From Adineta ricciae (lineage: Eukaryota; Rotifera; Eurotatoria; Adinetida; Adinetidae): 64,000 nucleotides of DNA. The position numbers were made by a program, and so were the translations under genes. Below are positions 1 to 12,157 of this stretch, in pieces. The stretch covers positions 124,001-188,000 of the forward strand of contig CAJNOJ010000106.1 in assembly GCA_905250025.1 (NCBI GenBank), read 5' to 3'. Each line of letters begins with the position of its first letter. The first letter of the stretch is position 1. The notes below the pieces were generated by a model, which searched no databases, had not been told where the DNA came from, and saw only the letters and a list, made by a program, of their open reading frames with translations.

Positions 1-3000
1 TTTAGCCATTCTTCAACCGATGTTGTAACCTGAATCTTCTTTGTTAATGGAACAAGTTCACCATCTAATGAACGCATGGCGAGAATGTTTTGATTGGAGC
101 CATCGAATTGAACTGTGTGAATGCCAGCGAATAGTTTTTTCAAATGTGTTTGAATAACTGTTGGATTGGTGGATTGACCAAGGATTTCTAATAGATCATC
201 ATCGCCGATGAAGTAAAAACGAGGAAAGATCGAACGTTTCTCCTGAAAATGTTAGCAATGATGGAAGTCGAATGAGAGGATTTGATAGATATTACTTCGA
301 GCAGTTCATTCAGAGCTTTTTGACAACGACCGAGTTGATCAAGCATAGATTTTAACATATTTGTTAGATCTTTTCGTTGTGCAAAGATGACCAGTCGAGG
401 ATTCGAAGCAATTTCAGACATAATTTCACGAAATTCTTTGTCAACACCACGAAATCGACCTTGTTCCTTTGGTAAGGCACCTAGAAGAAATCATCGTGCA
501 ATTCAAATCAAATCTCAATATTGACAAACTCACCTCTACCGAAAATTGGCTCGAGATAAACAAATTTTCGTTGAATTTGGTTGAGAAGATGAAGACATTC
601 ATCAAGAATGCCAAGTCTTTGCTCCCAAATTTGTGCTTGACCCTCTAAAACAATACCAGATTATTTCTATTCATCAACTCCGAAAATATTTAACCCACCG
701 AAATTTTTATAGTACGGCGAATCTTTCAATGAAGACAAAAGACTTTGATTATCGCCAATCTGTGTGAATAAATCTTTCCAATCTTTGATAATTTGTATTT
801 TCTGTTGTTTTGTATCAACATAGTCAGTCAAAACAAATTGCGCACCAGCGCCCCAGTTTTCCAATTCATACAAAGCTTCTCGAATCGTATGCTCAGCTTG
901 TGCACGTGCATTTAAATCCTATACAAAACAAAAATCTGTTTTTCATTTCAATTTTACGATCACAAACCTTCAATTGACCGGAATTGTTCATAATTTCATC
1001 TTTCGCTCGAATAATATCTCCAAATGTCAATTTTTCCAAGGTAGTTCCACGTGGTAATTTCAATATTCGAAATAATTCTAACCAATGATCAGGTGAAAGA
1101 GTTTCGCCTCGTACCCATTTGAATAAAGGTGCAAGTAGACGATAACTTTCGATATCTTGTTGAATACGTTCATTCATACTACTTGGCGAATGTTTTTTCG
1201 ATGATTTTGAAGATTCATTTGCTGCTAATTGTTTTAGTTTTTCTTGCCAATGCGAAAGAAATTCATCGAACTGATATGTTTTACTTCGAAAAGTCACCCA
1301 ATCTTCTTTTCCTAAGACTTCTAAATCTTCTTGAAATTCTTCGTATATACCCCAAACGTTTTTAATACGAGTAATGTCGTTGTAAACGTCATCTAAATCT
1401 TGAAATACGGGTTCATTCATGCCGAAATTGCGAAATTCCTCACTAAAATAAAGAAGATTTGGATGGAAAGTCATCAAAATTGTGCGTTTACATCATTTTC
1501 TCCTTTTGTTTGACCATGTCCAGAATTTCCTTTTCTCTCTCGCGAACAATTTTCAGCGATTCTCGACATTTCTTCTCGTCTTCCATATCTTGATCGCGAG
1601 GTCGAATCTGTTTCCATTTGGATTTCAATTTCTCACTTTCATTCAAAAATGTCTCATAACGAGATTTTAAATTTCGTTTCAACACATCTTTTTGTTCGCC
1701 AATCATCTGAATATGAGAATCCATCATACCCTCGAACTTGTCTAATTTCAATTGTAATGGAATCAATTGTTCGTGACCTCCGCCAGCAACTGAACGTAAT
1801 AATTTATTTTTTGATTCGATGCGTTCGTATAAGGGAAAGATCTCTTGACGTCGAACTTTTAATTCATCGTATTTCTTGTACGATGAACCGAGCTCTTCGT
1901 GAGTGCGCGGACGATCTTTGAGAGCTTCTAAACCTTCATTAACGAATGATTCGATGCTTCCTGCATCGCGTGTGATCGATCGTTTTAAATGTGTTAACAT
2001 TGAATCATTCAAGCGTCGAATTTGGTTTTCAATTGTGAGTTTTAGAGGAGTTGTGTTCACAAGAAAACAATCGTAACGCATTTCACTGGAATTTTTACAG
2101 AGAAATATTTGAGTTGAAAGATAGAATTGAACTTACTTGGGAAGTTTGTCAACTTCTTGACCGCGAATTTTTAAAATTCGAAAGTTTTTCTCCCAATCAC
2201 TGACATCTAAAAGGTATTTTTCAACAAGTTCTTCGATATCAACTTGTCCTAAGACTGTCCATTCTTGAAATTGTTCAAGTCCACGTTCTAATCGTCGGAA
2301 TAGTTCGTGTGAAGCTTGATAACATGCAGTAATATCTTCTGTGTGTCTTAGCACAATGGTTTCATAGACTAATTTTTTCTTTGACGCCGAAGACGAATCT
2401 CGACAACCTTTGTAACTCAATGGAAATGTTAAAAATCGTTTCATTTCACGGTAAAATGTTCTTTTGATCTCTCCCATATTCGACTCCGTGTCTCTCGATT
2501 CGGATAGTTTGTATTGAGGTGAACTGTCACTACAACGAAGCAAATTGTGGTTCAAATGAACTATTCGAACGCAAAATCACCTACCCGAGGATCAGATCAA
2601 GTTTGATTTCCGGTAGATTTTCATTTAAAGCTTTTAAACCAATGAAATATTGAAGATCAAGTGCTTTGTACAACTGCCTATCCCAAAAGGCTCGCCACGA
2701 TTTCATATTTTCGGGTGCGTAACCTTCATTAACCAGATCATCCATGATTTTTCGAATTTCCTTCGTTTGCTCTTCCCATTTCTGTCGTTCGCGTAAAAGA
2801 TCAGTGTTCATCAACGAACAAACGATTTGTTGAATTGTCGAATGATAACGACGTAATTTTAAATTTTCAGTTTTCAATTTCTCCGCTGCAGCACGAAGCG
2901 TCGTGAGGTACCGAGATAGTTGTTCAGGATTCTCCCAAGTTAATCTCACACTTGAATCACCACTTCCAGACTCTGACAACAATGAAAGTTTAATTGATGA

Positions 3001-5264
3001 AATCAACTTGAAGAAAATACCCTACTGGACAGTTTTGGGTCTCGAACAAGACGTTCAAAATTCTTCGCTAAATCGAGCATCATTGGTTGTTGACTTGGGA
3101 TCATTTCCGAGTCGATTGTATTGTAGAAATGTGCGACCTGAGTTGAGATTTTCAAATAATGTTTGACATGTGGTAAAGCAAAACTTACAGCTTGGAGTTC
3201 AACACCATACTGATGAAATTTCTTCCCGACTTCGATCCATTTTACAATTTTCGATGGAACATCATAGCCAAGTGATGATAATTGTCGTATTTCATTGAGT
3301 AAAGTCATCAGTCGATCACCATAGAGTACCCGCAATTTTCCGTCCTGTGAATCAATTTCCATTAAACGACCAGTTGTTTCAAGACTAAAATCAATTGCTG
3401 ATCACTACGGAAATTTCTTACAAACTCAAACCTTAATGTTTGCGATGGATCATCAATTGCTCGTGTAGTATCTTGACACCATTCTTTGAATTTATCTTTT
3501 CTCCAATTGCCAATATCTTGCTTCAATTGTTTCGCCATTGATACCATACGTGAATAACTTGGCAAATCGCTTAATAATTTATCTCCATCGTTAATCATGT
3601 TATTCACCTGGAAGAAAAACCGATTCTTTCGTTAAAAACATTTTCCCTTTTCCATCTTGCCTTACCTTTGCTTCAATGTGTCGACTTGCATCTAATGATG
3701 CAGCGATTGGTGTTCGAGTAGATCCTTTCGAACTCGACTTTTTCCCTCCACTATCTAAACGATGAAAATCATCTGTCAAAGTTTTTAAGTCGTTTTCCAT
3801 TTGTCCCAGAACAGCTTCTCTTTCCGTTGCTAATTCTTTTCGAATGACATCACGTTGCATTAGATCAACGTAACGTTTCAGTTCCGCTAATATTTGGTGC
3901 GGATTCGACTGTGTTTTATGAAACCGACTGCGTAATTGTCGAGCAACTTCGCGATCTGTGTTGGCCATAAGGTTTTCGAATTGATCTACAGCAGAATTCC
4001 ATTGTGGATCTGTGTATGGACTGAATTGTATTGGATTAAGATTGAAAAATGGTGCGAACACAACATTAGATGGGTTCATCGATGAATGAATTTGCGAAGA
4101 TTGATCATACGATGAGCGAATTGTCAGAATTTCACTTAGCCGTTTTCGAAATTGAACTAAATATGTCGCTTTGAATGTTTCACCTTTCCATGGATGTGGA
4201 GGATAATTTTTCCAATAGAAACCAGTTAATCGCTCAACAGCGAAGGACCAGCGTTCACAAACATTCACACCATTACGTAGATATTCACGTGTTTTTATTG
4301 ATTGGTCAGACTCGGACCATAATTCGAGACCCGATAATTGTTTTTGCACACATTGAACAAACACATTCGATGTTATACTCAATAAATGGTTCATACGTTG
4401 CTCTGGATAATCATCATATTCAACTTGTCTCCATACATCATCGTAAACATCTAAACAGTATCAACTAGAAACCTTCGTATAAATCTGATTATCGCGTTAC
4501 CTTGAGTTTTCTCCACAACATCAACGAGTTCTAATAAAGTTAAACTAAAACATGATATTCGATAGGTTGTTGAAAGTTGAGGGTGAATATTTACTTTTCC
4601 AAATTTTCGAAGTTTCCTTTCACGGGTTCGAATAATTGAAGAAAAGATTTCGCTCTTTCGAGATCGTTTGTTTTACTCGATGCACTTCTTGCAATATCAA
4701 ACCAATAATTAATTTCATCTTTTGGATGAGATATGATTGCCATGGATGAAGAGGAACTACCCGAGCTTTTTTTTCCTGATGATCGGAGAACTTGTTCGAG
4801 TTCATTCAATGATGTTTGGATTTGTTGATTCACAGCTGGATTGGATTTATTCGTATTATCACGTAATGCGGGAGTAAATACAGATTTGATCGCATAATAA
4901 AGCGAATCCAGTGGTGAATCAACCATTGAAGATAAGAATATGTTCGTATGAACATTATCCGATGTGATCACATCTGGACGAAGTTTAAACAAAACAAGAG
5001 ATTGTGTTCCTTCGGTAACCCTGATCTAAAATAGATATTTTTCAATAGGGAAAGAAAGAAATGCTTATTATTCAGATATACTTCATTCGAGAGATCGATG
5101 GAGTTCTTCTGACCACGTATTGCTGAGAGTAATGGACAATTTGCATCGTCAAGAAAGTTATTTAATGAGCGTTGATCAGACAGAGACGCGAGAGAATCAG
5201 ATTTCAGACCAAAATAATTGGCAATAGTTGTCAATACAGACGTTTTCCGTGTATCTTCCGGCAT
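1..5264 (-). CDS. DYNC2H1: Cytoplasmic dynein 2 heavy chain, N-terminal part (partial)
   Basis: Motor heavy chain of the retrograde intraflagellar transport dynein, acting in cilia. Only the tail and most of the linker are in the window; the gene continues past base 1 towards the AAA motor. The start at 5264 ([20 protein letters not shown]) and the next exons ([20 protein letters not shown], then [18 protein letters not shown]) resemble the N-terminus of animal DYNC2H1 rather than axonemal or cytoplasmic dynein 1. About a dozen exons separated by introns of roughly 50 nt follow, encoding the helical tail. Near the left edge, [20 protein letters not shown] (about 600-650) and [16 protein letters not shown] (about 185-235) are hallmark linker motifs. 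It is divergently arranged with TMEM183, 371 nt away. Exon joins were not all resolved; the family call is strong. Confidence 0.9.
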
Positions 5265-5635
5265 ATTTAATGTAGAAAGAAATTTTCTTGCAGCTGATCT
5301 ATTTCATACAAGCCGAACGTTTTTCCTCATTGCTTAGTTACATGAACATCCATTGGCAATAGCCACAGGCGACCTCTATCGACAAATTTCAGATTTTCAA
5401 ACAAATAACTTCATCTACATAAATGAGAAATAATTTAAAGTTTTTTTGAGAAACAAATAAAATATTTATTTTGATATGAAAGGATGAGTCATATGTTATA
5501 CTTCCAATGTAACGATATAAAACATCGTAACGTATGTTGATTTGATCTGTCTGCAAAAATGGCCGATACAGGCTGGTGTCCGACCGGCTTTGGCTTCCTA
5601 TGCCCGTCTGATTTTTTACTCAAAACTAATAGCTA
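5265..5635. promoter_or_regulatory. Divergent intergenic region between DYNC2H1 and TMEM183
   Basis: The two start codons lie 371 nt apart on opposite strands, so this stretch probably holds both promoters and 5' UTRs. No TATA box or other element could be assigned with confidence. A pyrimidine stretch followed by an AG occurs just before the TMEM183 ATG (about 5610-5633), which could be a splice acceptor for a 5' UTR intron or a spliced leader. Confidence 0.4.
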
Positions 5636-6902
5636 ATGCCTCGACGATCTTCCAAAGCAATTCGTAACGGTGCTAAAAAAAGCACCGGTACAGAATCTCT
5701 TCGTCTTGCTATTAAAGGTACAAATTTAAAACATATTTTCGATATAAAATCTAATCGATGTTCGATTCTAGATTTTAATGTTTATGATTATTCACGTTCA
5801 ACCAAAGATTCACCCCAGAACAACCTTCGAACAACATCAAAATTAACCCGAGAATGTAAGGCTGCTTGTTTCTCTCGCCAACAGTTATTAGTTACATGTT
5901 TCCTTAAGGTAAAAAGTTAATGGATGAACAAGATTGGTACGAAAAAGATCTAAGTGACTTCGATGATCCACAATTATCGGATGAAGAAGCCGAAAGTACA
6001 AGACTTTTCTTCTCTTTCCAAGTTAAAACTTTGTTGATTTCAGTTCAACAACACTATATCCCATCAAAACCAAAACAGCGAAGTAAACAAGTCTCATTAA
6101 CAGACGATCACAGTGCACATACAGATTATCCACTTGATTTATGGTTTATACTCGCAACTTACATCGCACCTGAAGATATCGGAAGATTCTCATTAATTTG
6201 TCGAGCAGCAAATCATGTCGTTAACACAGTTTATTTTTGGATGCTCTTATTTCGAAAGTATGTTCAACACATCGCGTATTTCTTCTTGGAAAAAAACTTG
6301 TATTTTCTAGGCATAATAAAACGGAAGCGACGAAAATCAGTCGAATACTTGTACGAGAACATATTTCAATCATTCGCACACATGTTATTAAATCTCTATA
6401 TCAAGTTTATCCGTTATTTCAAGATCGCTCAAGTCGAACTGATATTATACAGAAAGATCCGCACTTTTTACGTTCATCACGTTGTGTACGTATTTGGTAT
6501 TCGAAAGATTCGACAACTTCAACACGAGAATCGTACAATTATTATTTCGAATTTCGTTTCGATAATATTCAACGATCAAAAAGATCACCACAAATGCAAA
6601 TTCAAGCATTATCACCGATTCTACAAACAAATAATCAATACATTATCGATAAAGATTGCTGTGTCTTGCATTTAACCTGTTCAAACTATGTACCAGTTGG
6701 TCCCTACATGGGAATGATCTTATCTCAAATAACACTAAACCTTAGTAGTGATTATCGTCATCATAAACTGAAAATGTGGTTTGATTCATCGAGATTATGT
6801 TTACAAACATTCAACAGATATAGCGATTCCGTGGTGATTATCGATCCAATCTTATGTCTCCGAGTTTACAATTGGTATAACAGTCCAGCAAATTTCGATT
6901 GA
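5636..6902 (+). CDS. TMEM183A: TMEM183 (F-box-like transmembrane protein 183)
   Basis: Orthologue of animal TMEM183A/B, a conserved protein of poorly known function. The diagnostic block is YPLDLWFILATYIAPEDIGR followed by FSLICRAANHVVNTVYFWML (about 6130-6250), an F-box-like helix set. Further matches are VIKSLYQVYPLF, DKDCCVLHLTCSNYVPVG, and the C-terminal VVIIDPILCLRVYNWY ending at 6902. Clear introns are 5996-6043 and 6258-6310 (53 nt, TTTTCTAG acceptor). A 54-nt GT...AG segment at 5718-5771 is in frame, so it may be an intron or coding. The join between about 5900 and 5960 is also unresolved, because the frame changes there. The basic N-terminus (MPRRSSKAIRNGAKK) fits the family. Confidence 0.85.
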
Positions 6903-7396
6903 TCATTTTTCTCTGTGATTTTGTTTGTTTGTTTACTTTCATCTTCATGTAACACGGTACATGTTTCTTTGATTAACTATTTATAAGCTTCAGTTTTTCT
7001 TTCAGCTTTCCCTTGTGTAAATTATTTTGCTATGTGTACAGGTGTAGGAAACTTTCAAATGCTTTGTTTTATCTACGAAATCATGTCTTTTCGTGTGGTT
7101 TGGTTTTCTTATGATGAAAGTAATCGAGATTATTGATTAATAAATATCATTGATTGTTTATAATCAACGCAAGTAGAGAAGAATCTCAATGAGGAAATAC
7201 ATGTGTTATGTTAACTATTGTTAAAATCTACGCTTTGCTTATATCGATATTTTGTTAGGAGACGTTTATATAAACAAGACAAAACGACAACACTGCGAAA
7301 CGAAACACGAGATCGCGGATGACTAGGTGACACTGTGAAAGAAGAAAAAAAGATAAATTAACACAATTTTCTTTACAAAAAAAAAGATAGAAGTTG
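6903..7396. other. Convergent 3' intergenic region
   Basis: Lies between the stop codons of TMEM183 (+) and the Lhx3-type gene (-), so it should hold both 3' UTRs and polyadenylation sites. AT-rich, with no coding signal or repeat recognised. Confidence 0.5.
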
Positions 7397-8997
7397 CTAC
7401 TGCTGCCCAGTCAATGATTGATTATCAAGCCAATGATGATGGTGATGTCCAAAATCCATAGTACTTCCATTTCCTATTCCTGCTGTTGTCATACCTGTTG
7501 TAACAAGTGTACAATAATCTAATTCAGATGAAGATGCATGATCATCATTGACTGTAATTGATGAAGACGATGATGAAAATGAATTGTTTGGAATTAACCC
7601 TGATTGGCTTGGATAGGACGATCCACGAGTCGGACCACTAAGAAATCCACTTGGTTCGGGGTACGGAGAATCAAATGAAATTAATTCATTGGATGGTGGA
7701 TGACCACCTCGAGATATAACATCGGAGTAAACAGGATTAGTATTATGAGTATGTGACAAAGAATCGTCGGAGTCATGTTCAGATAATTCTAAAACGAATT
7801 CGTAGTTGTTGTTGTTGTCAGCTATGAGAAGCATGTTCTTACCATCGTATGACACGGCGGTGTCACCTTCGTTACTTGTGTCTTCGTCTTGGTGTATACT
7901 TTGAGTTTTGCGTGTTTTCATTCGTGATGTTTTCCGTTCTACCCCTCCATTTCGTAGAACATTTGGCCATCGCCGACCAGAATCTTTCTTCAAGCGTTTT
8001 TCTTTTGCTCGGCGATTTTGAAACCTTTTTTTTGCAGAAAGAAAACAAAATTCTACATTTACCGTTCATTGATCGATATTTACCAGACTTGTACAACTCG
8101 CATATCTAAACCAGTTTCTGCTGCTAAAGTTTCTCGTACATGTCGAGCTGGTTTCGGACTCGTATTATAAGCTTGTTTAAGTATTTCCAATTGTTTCTGA
8201 GTTATAGTTGTTCGTGGTCGTTTATTAGTATCATCAAATTCTTTTGAAGAAAAAAAAAGTGCATTCTTTTCTCATAGGAAAAAAAAAGATTAGAATCCTA
8301 CCTCTGTTTTTCAATGTTTCATAATCGATTTTACATACAAGTTTCTGATCATCAATTAAGTAAAACTCGTCGCCGGTATTCAGTTGCCGATGACAAATTA
8401 AGCACGAAAAGCATTGCAAATGATACACATAGTCACTTGCACGCCGGACAACTTCCGACGGCGGTATTCCATTCCCACAAGAAGCACATTTTGTACCAAA
8501 TTTTCTACAAAAGAAGAGCACAAGATTTTGAAATGTTTTAGAAAATTATTTTTGAACTTTACTTGAAAAAATCTTCTTTACAGTAAACATTGCCATCTCT
8601 CGCATAGCATTTATCAAACAATTTGCCATGACACTCCGCACAATTCAGACACAACGAATGGAAATGATTTTCATTGACTTTGAACACAAATTGATCACAT
8701 ATTGGCAATGAACATACCGAACAATCGTAAACGGTGATCACAGCTCCTACAACAGTATCAGATAAGACAGTTGATGACATTTCTATTCTATCCAATCGGA
8801 TTAAAATATACATATAATGTTGACATTAATCCTTTTTTCCTTAGGAAATGATTGACATAAAATATTTGAAGAAACTCGTTCGATGGAAAGTAAAAAGAAG
8901 ACTAGTTTTTGTTCAATTTACCTGTTCGATGTTCATGTTGTTGTTCGTTATTATGTTTATTGCCTAAGACAATATTTGTTTCATTATTAAATGTCAT
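7397..8997 (-). CDS. LHX3: LIM-homeobox transcription factor, Lhx3/Lhx4 (Lim3) group
   Basis: Nuclear DNA-binding regulator of the group that specifies motor neurons and other neurons in animals. Five exons: 8922-8997 ([15 protein letters not shown] start), 8563-8782, 8302-8504, 8084-8240 and 7397-8024, joining in frame. Exon 2 carries LIM domain 1 ([20 protein letters not shown] up to YCKEDFF) and exon 3 carries LIM domain 2 ([39 protein letters not shown]). Exons 4-5 give the homeodomain ([58 protein letters not shown]), split by an intron inside the Trp codon of VQVW. The [12 protein letters not shown] signature is specific to Lhx3/4. The C-terminus is long, low in complexity and Ser-rich, with a run of five His ([10 protein letters not shown]). 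Lhx3 and Lhx4 cannot be told apart here. Confidence 0.93.
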
Positions 8998-10913
8998 AAT
9001 TATTAATCTTATTCTCGTCGAAATCGATCAATTTTCTCTTGTTTTATTCTTCCAACCCACACATGCGCACTTATCTTCTTCGTTTCCGTCTTTTGTGAGC
9101 AACTGGAAAGCAAGACACAACACGCATTTGTTTCTTTTTTTCCCTCTCATCGTCATTCGTTCAGAAAAACCGATGTTAACCAATAAGGAAAAAGATATGA
9201 GAGAGAGAAAAAAAGAAAGAAGAGGAACTCTGCTTTTCTTCTCTCTTCTCATTGATCTTATTCGGTGAACATACGCCCTCATTCCCTCCCGTTCGCAGAT
9301 CGTTATCATTGACTCCGGCGTGAACTATCTTTCGGATCATATACACGCATGAACTAAATAAAAAACGACGAAGATTTTGTCGCGCACGCGACTATGTTCA
9401 TCCATAAAAAGAGATAAGATAATTCGAACAGATGGAAACGAAAATTTTCAAAAAAAAAAGAAGTATCAACCATTGACATTCGGAAAAAGAACCCAACGAT
9501 AAATAGAGAAAAGTGTTTTAGGTTGATTTCCCTTGAGAATATTACACTCGTGTTAACACTTTAGTAATGGTGACGATGATCGCATTCACACTTTTGTTTT
9601 TTTTTCTGTATTCATACATTTGTCAGTCGAGATAAAACTTGCTAAATCCACCGATGACATTGCATGTTGGAGTACTGAATAAGAAAGTCTTGTTCCCGTG
9701 CGATCGACGACAGAGACAAAGTAAAAAAGAAGTATGAGCATTGATCACGCTCTTCATCAAATTCACATTGTTGTTGCTCACACCTCAATGAACAAAAAAA
9801 GAAACGAGAAAAGAGACGATAGTCCCAAGTGATTCTAATAGGTGGTTCCAAGTTGCTCGATATGAATAGGCAATGTCTTGTGTGTTAATGTACGTTTCTT
9901 GTCTTTTTGTTTTTCTCCAAGGACTTTAAATGTTGAAAAGAAACAGAAGGTAAATTCAAAATACAAGTTTTTGTCTTCTCAACTGTCAGATACAATAACC
10001 AGGAAGTTGAACTTTTCTAGATATGTGTCTTTCTTTTGTCACCAATAGGAATTGAACTGATCGAAGATAATTTTCTCTTCATTTCGAGTTGATTGTCCAT
10101 ATCATGATCATTGGTGACATATTGTGACAATCATCGTTCGAATTTCATCGATGCAATATGCTTTCTCGCTCTTTTCTTCGACTCGTTCAATCTGCTAATT
10201 GCATCCTTTTTCTAACCAACAAGTGTGAAGCGCATGTCTACATTATATGCAAGTCAGCGAGCATTCTTCTTCGTCTTCTTTTTCATTCTACTCGTTTATT
10301 CTCGCATAATTCTTCGCTCGTTGTCCATCTGCTAATCAGCTAGTTCTAACTAATAGTAACACGACGAAATATGAGAGCAGTCAAATGTCACCCGAAGCTT
10401 ATCCAGGTGCACTACGATGGAAAAGAAAAGGAATCTTTTCTCCGAAGGGCATTTCGATTGAAAAAAAGAAAAACTAGACGAATCACTTCATTGTCTTCAT
10501 TCGAATTAATCAACACAAAAGACTTGTCTTGACTTGCAATGGCATTTACATCGATCTTCATGTTAATCAAATAGTGATGAAGAAAAGACACAAAGTGGCA
10601 CGAGAATGTGACAGGTTGCTCGCTCAGCATGACTTTTCTTCTTTCTATTTAACATATGGAGACGATTAGTTGCTACCGTCATTTTGTTTTCTCTCGATCA
10701 ATACTAATTGCTCAATTTCGATCGTTTTCTTTTTACAATAGATTTATATATTCTAAAATATACTGAGCACGAAATGAGAAATACAAAAAAAAATGTAGCA
10801 AAGCTTGAGCAAGGAAATGTGCATATAGAAATAGCAAGACATATGACTTCATAAATTTGATCACCCGGAAGAAAAAATGATTGATTGACTCGAATGTGAG
10901 GTAAGTCGATTGA
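8998..10913. other. Long intergenic region upstream of the Lhx3-type gene
   Basis: About 1.9 kb, one of the largest gaps in the window. Open frames here are short, full of homopolymers and unlike any family. It lies 5' of a developmental transcription factor and 3' of TBC1D7, so cis-regulatory content is plausible but not shown. No tRNA, repeat family or conserved element was identified. Confidence 0.4.
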
Positions 10914-12119
10914 TCAATTCTGCATGGGAGGAAAATCAAGTTCAGAACCACCCTGTTTCTTCCATGAGGCAATAGATGCAATGACTATGTGTTCACAAGC
11001 TGCTTGATCATCAATCTAGACGAGAAGTAGAAAGCAAAGATATTAATTAGAGTTGTGACAAGGATTCGTAGACAATGAACGGAAAAAAATGGTTTCAGTT
11101 GATGAAATGTTCTTTCAAAATCTCATGTCTGTTACATTCAGAGCATTTATTCGAGTTTGAACTAGATTTCGATAAAGGAAATGATGATCTTACTTTGAGA
11201 TCAGTCAGGTATTGTATCATTTCTTTCGTTGAATAGAAATTCAACAATTTCAACCGGCAGTGATGAAGAATATGAAGTGTTAAAAACACAAAGATATATT
11301 CGCTACCGGCTAAAAATTTTTCCCAAATACTAAACAATTAAATCAATAGTTAAACATAAATTTGTATGAAATCTTTACTTTAGCAGAGAAATATCATCTC
11401 TAATCAATTGGAAACCATCTTTCAGCCAATTTTCCGGTATAAATGCGAATATATTATGTGTATTTAAATGAAGTAATAACTTCGGTTCATAGAGAAATTC
11501 TTTTTGTGCATTTTTACCGACATGGTATCGCTAATTGAGATGAAAATTCATATTTCTCTCGAATTGAATGTTTTACTTACGTACGAGCAAAGCTAAACGT
11601 CGAGTTAATTGAACAAAATTATCATAAATTCTACATGTCATTAGCCAACATTCAGCCGTAGTCTCCAGTCGTTGTTCATTATCATTATCAAGAAACGAGC
11701 AAATAAAATTTGCGATTGACAAGAACGATTCGTATTCTTTCTAAAAATTCAACAAAAGACTCAAAATTGACATCAAAGAAGAACTTTACTGTTGATATCA
11801 GAGACATTTTTATTCCATGTGAATCCAGCAAATACATTGAGAGGAATTGTTGAGCGATAGGTGTATCATTTTGAATTACTCGGCAAGTTGTTAAAGTTGT
11901 ATGAAAACGTTTATAAATCTCAGAATTCGCTTGATCAACATAAGAACGTGTTGAACGATAGGGAGATTTGATTCCTAATAAGATTTTCCAACAGAATGGT
12001 TTGAATTCAGCGATAATAGAATTCTTTTGTACTTGTTGCTTGAGTTTTTCTATGTGAATGGTATCTGATTCGAGCAGATCTTTGTAAACTGTCTGGGACG
12101 CTCGTTGGGTTAATATCAT
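10914..12119 (-). CDS. TBC1D7: TBC1D7-like Rab GAP / TSC complex subunit
   Basis: TBC1D7 is the third subunit of the TSC1-TSC2 complex that restrains Rheb-mTORC1. The first exon encodes DLLESDTIHIEKLKQQVQKN and FKPFCWKILLGIKSPYRSTR, matching the start of the TBC fold (R/K-xLVWKVLLGI in TBC1D7). Later exons give ENWLKDGFQLIRDDISLLK, then FSIWEKFLAGSEYIFVFLTL, equivalent to the family block [20 protein letters not shown]. The last exon encodes IDDQAACEHIVIASIASWKK and ends MQN-stop at 10914. Introns are about 45-60 nt; not every middle exon was assembled. The ATG at 12117-12119 lies two bases after a TTTTTTTCTTATTCTAG acceptor and 38 nt from the RPAP2 stop. It is the last gene of the operon-like cluster. 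Confidence 0.8.
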
Positions 12120-12121
12120 AT

Positions 12122-12137
12122 CTAGAATAAGAAAAAA
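12122..12137 (-). promoter_or_regulatory. Probable trans-splice acceptor before TBC1D7
   Basis: On the minus strand a run of T and C ends in TTCTAG, and the ATG of TBC1D7 follows after only two bases. The upstream RPAP2 stop codon is 38 nt away, leaving no room for an ordinary promoter. The signal looks like an intron 3' end without a donor in the same gene, as expected for a spliced-leader site. This is an inference. Confidence 0.6.
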
Positions 12138-12157
12138 ATCAACGAAATTCTCCGGAG

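Noticed and set aside
8909-9309. Overlapping open frames on both strands (119 and 93 residues)
   Set aside because: Homopolymer- and pyrimidine-rich, no domain resemblance, and each is largely the complement of the other. The true first exon of the Lhx3-type gene overlaps the start of this region.
10158-11000. Several 60-82 residue open frames near the TBC1D7 3' end
   Set aside because: None shows splice-linked continuity or family resemblance; the one at 10733-10981 overlaps the TBC1D7 terminal exon in another frame.
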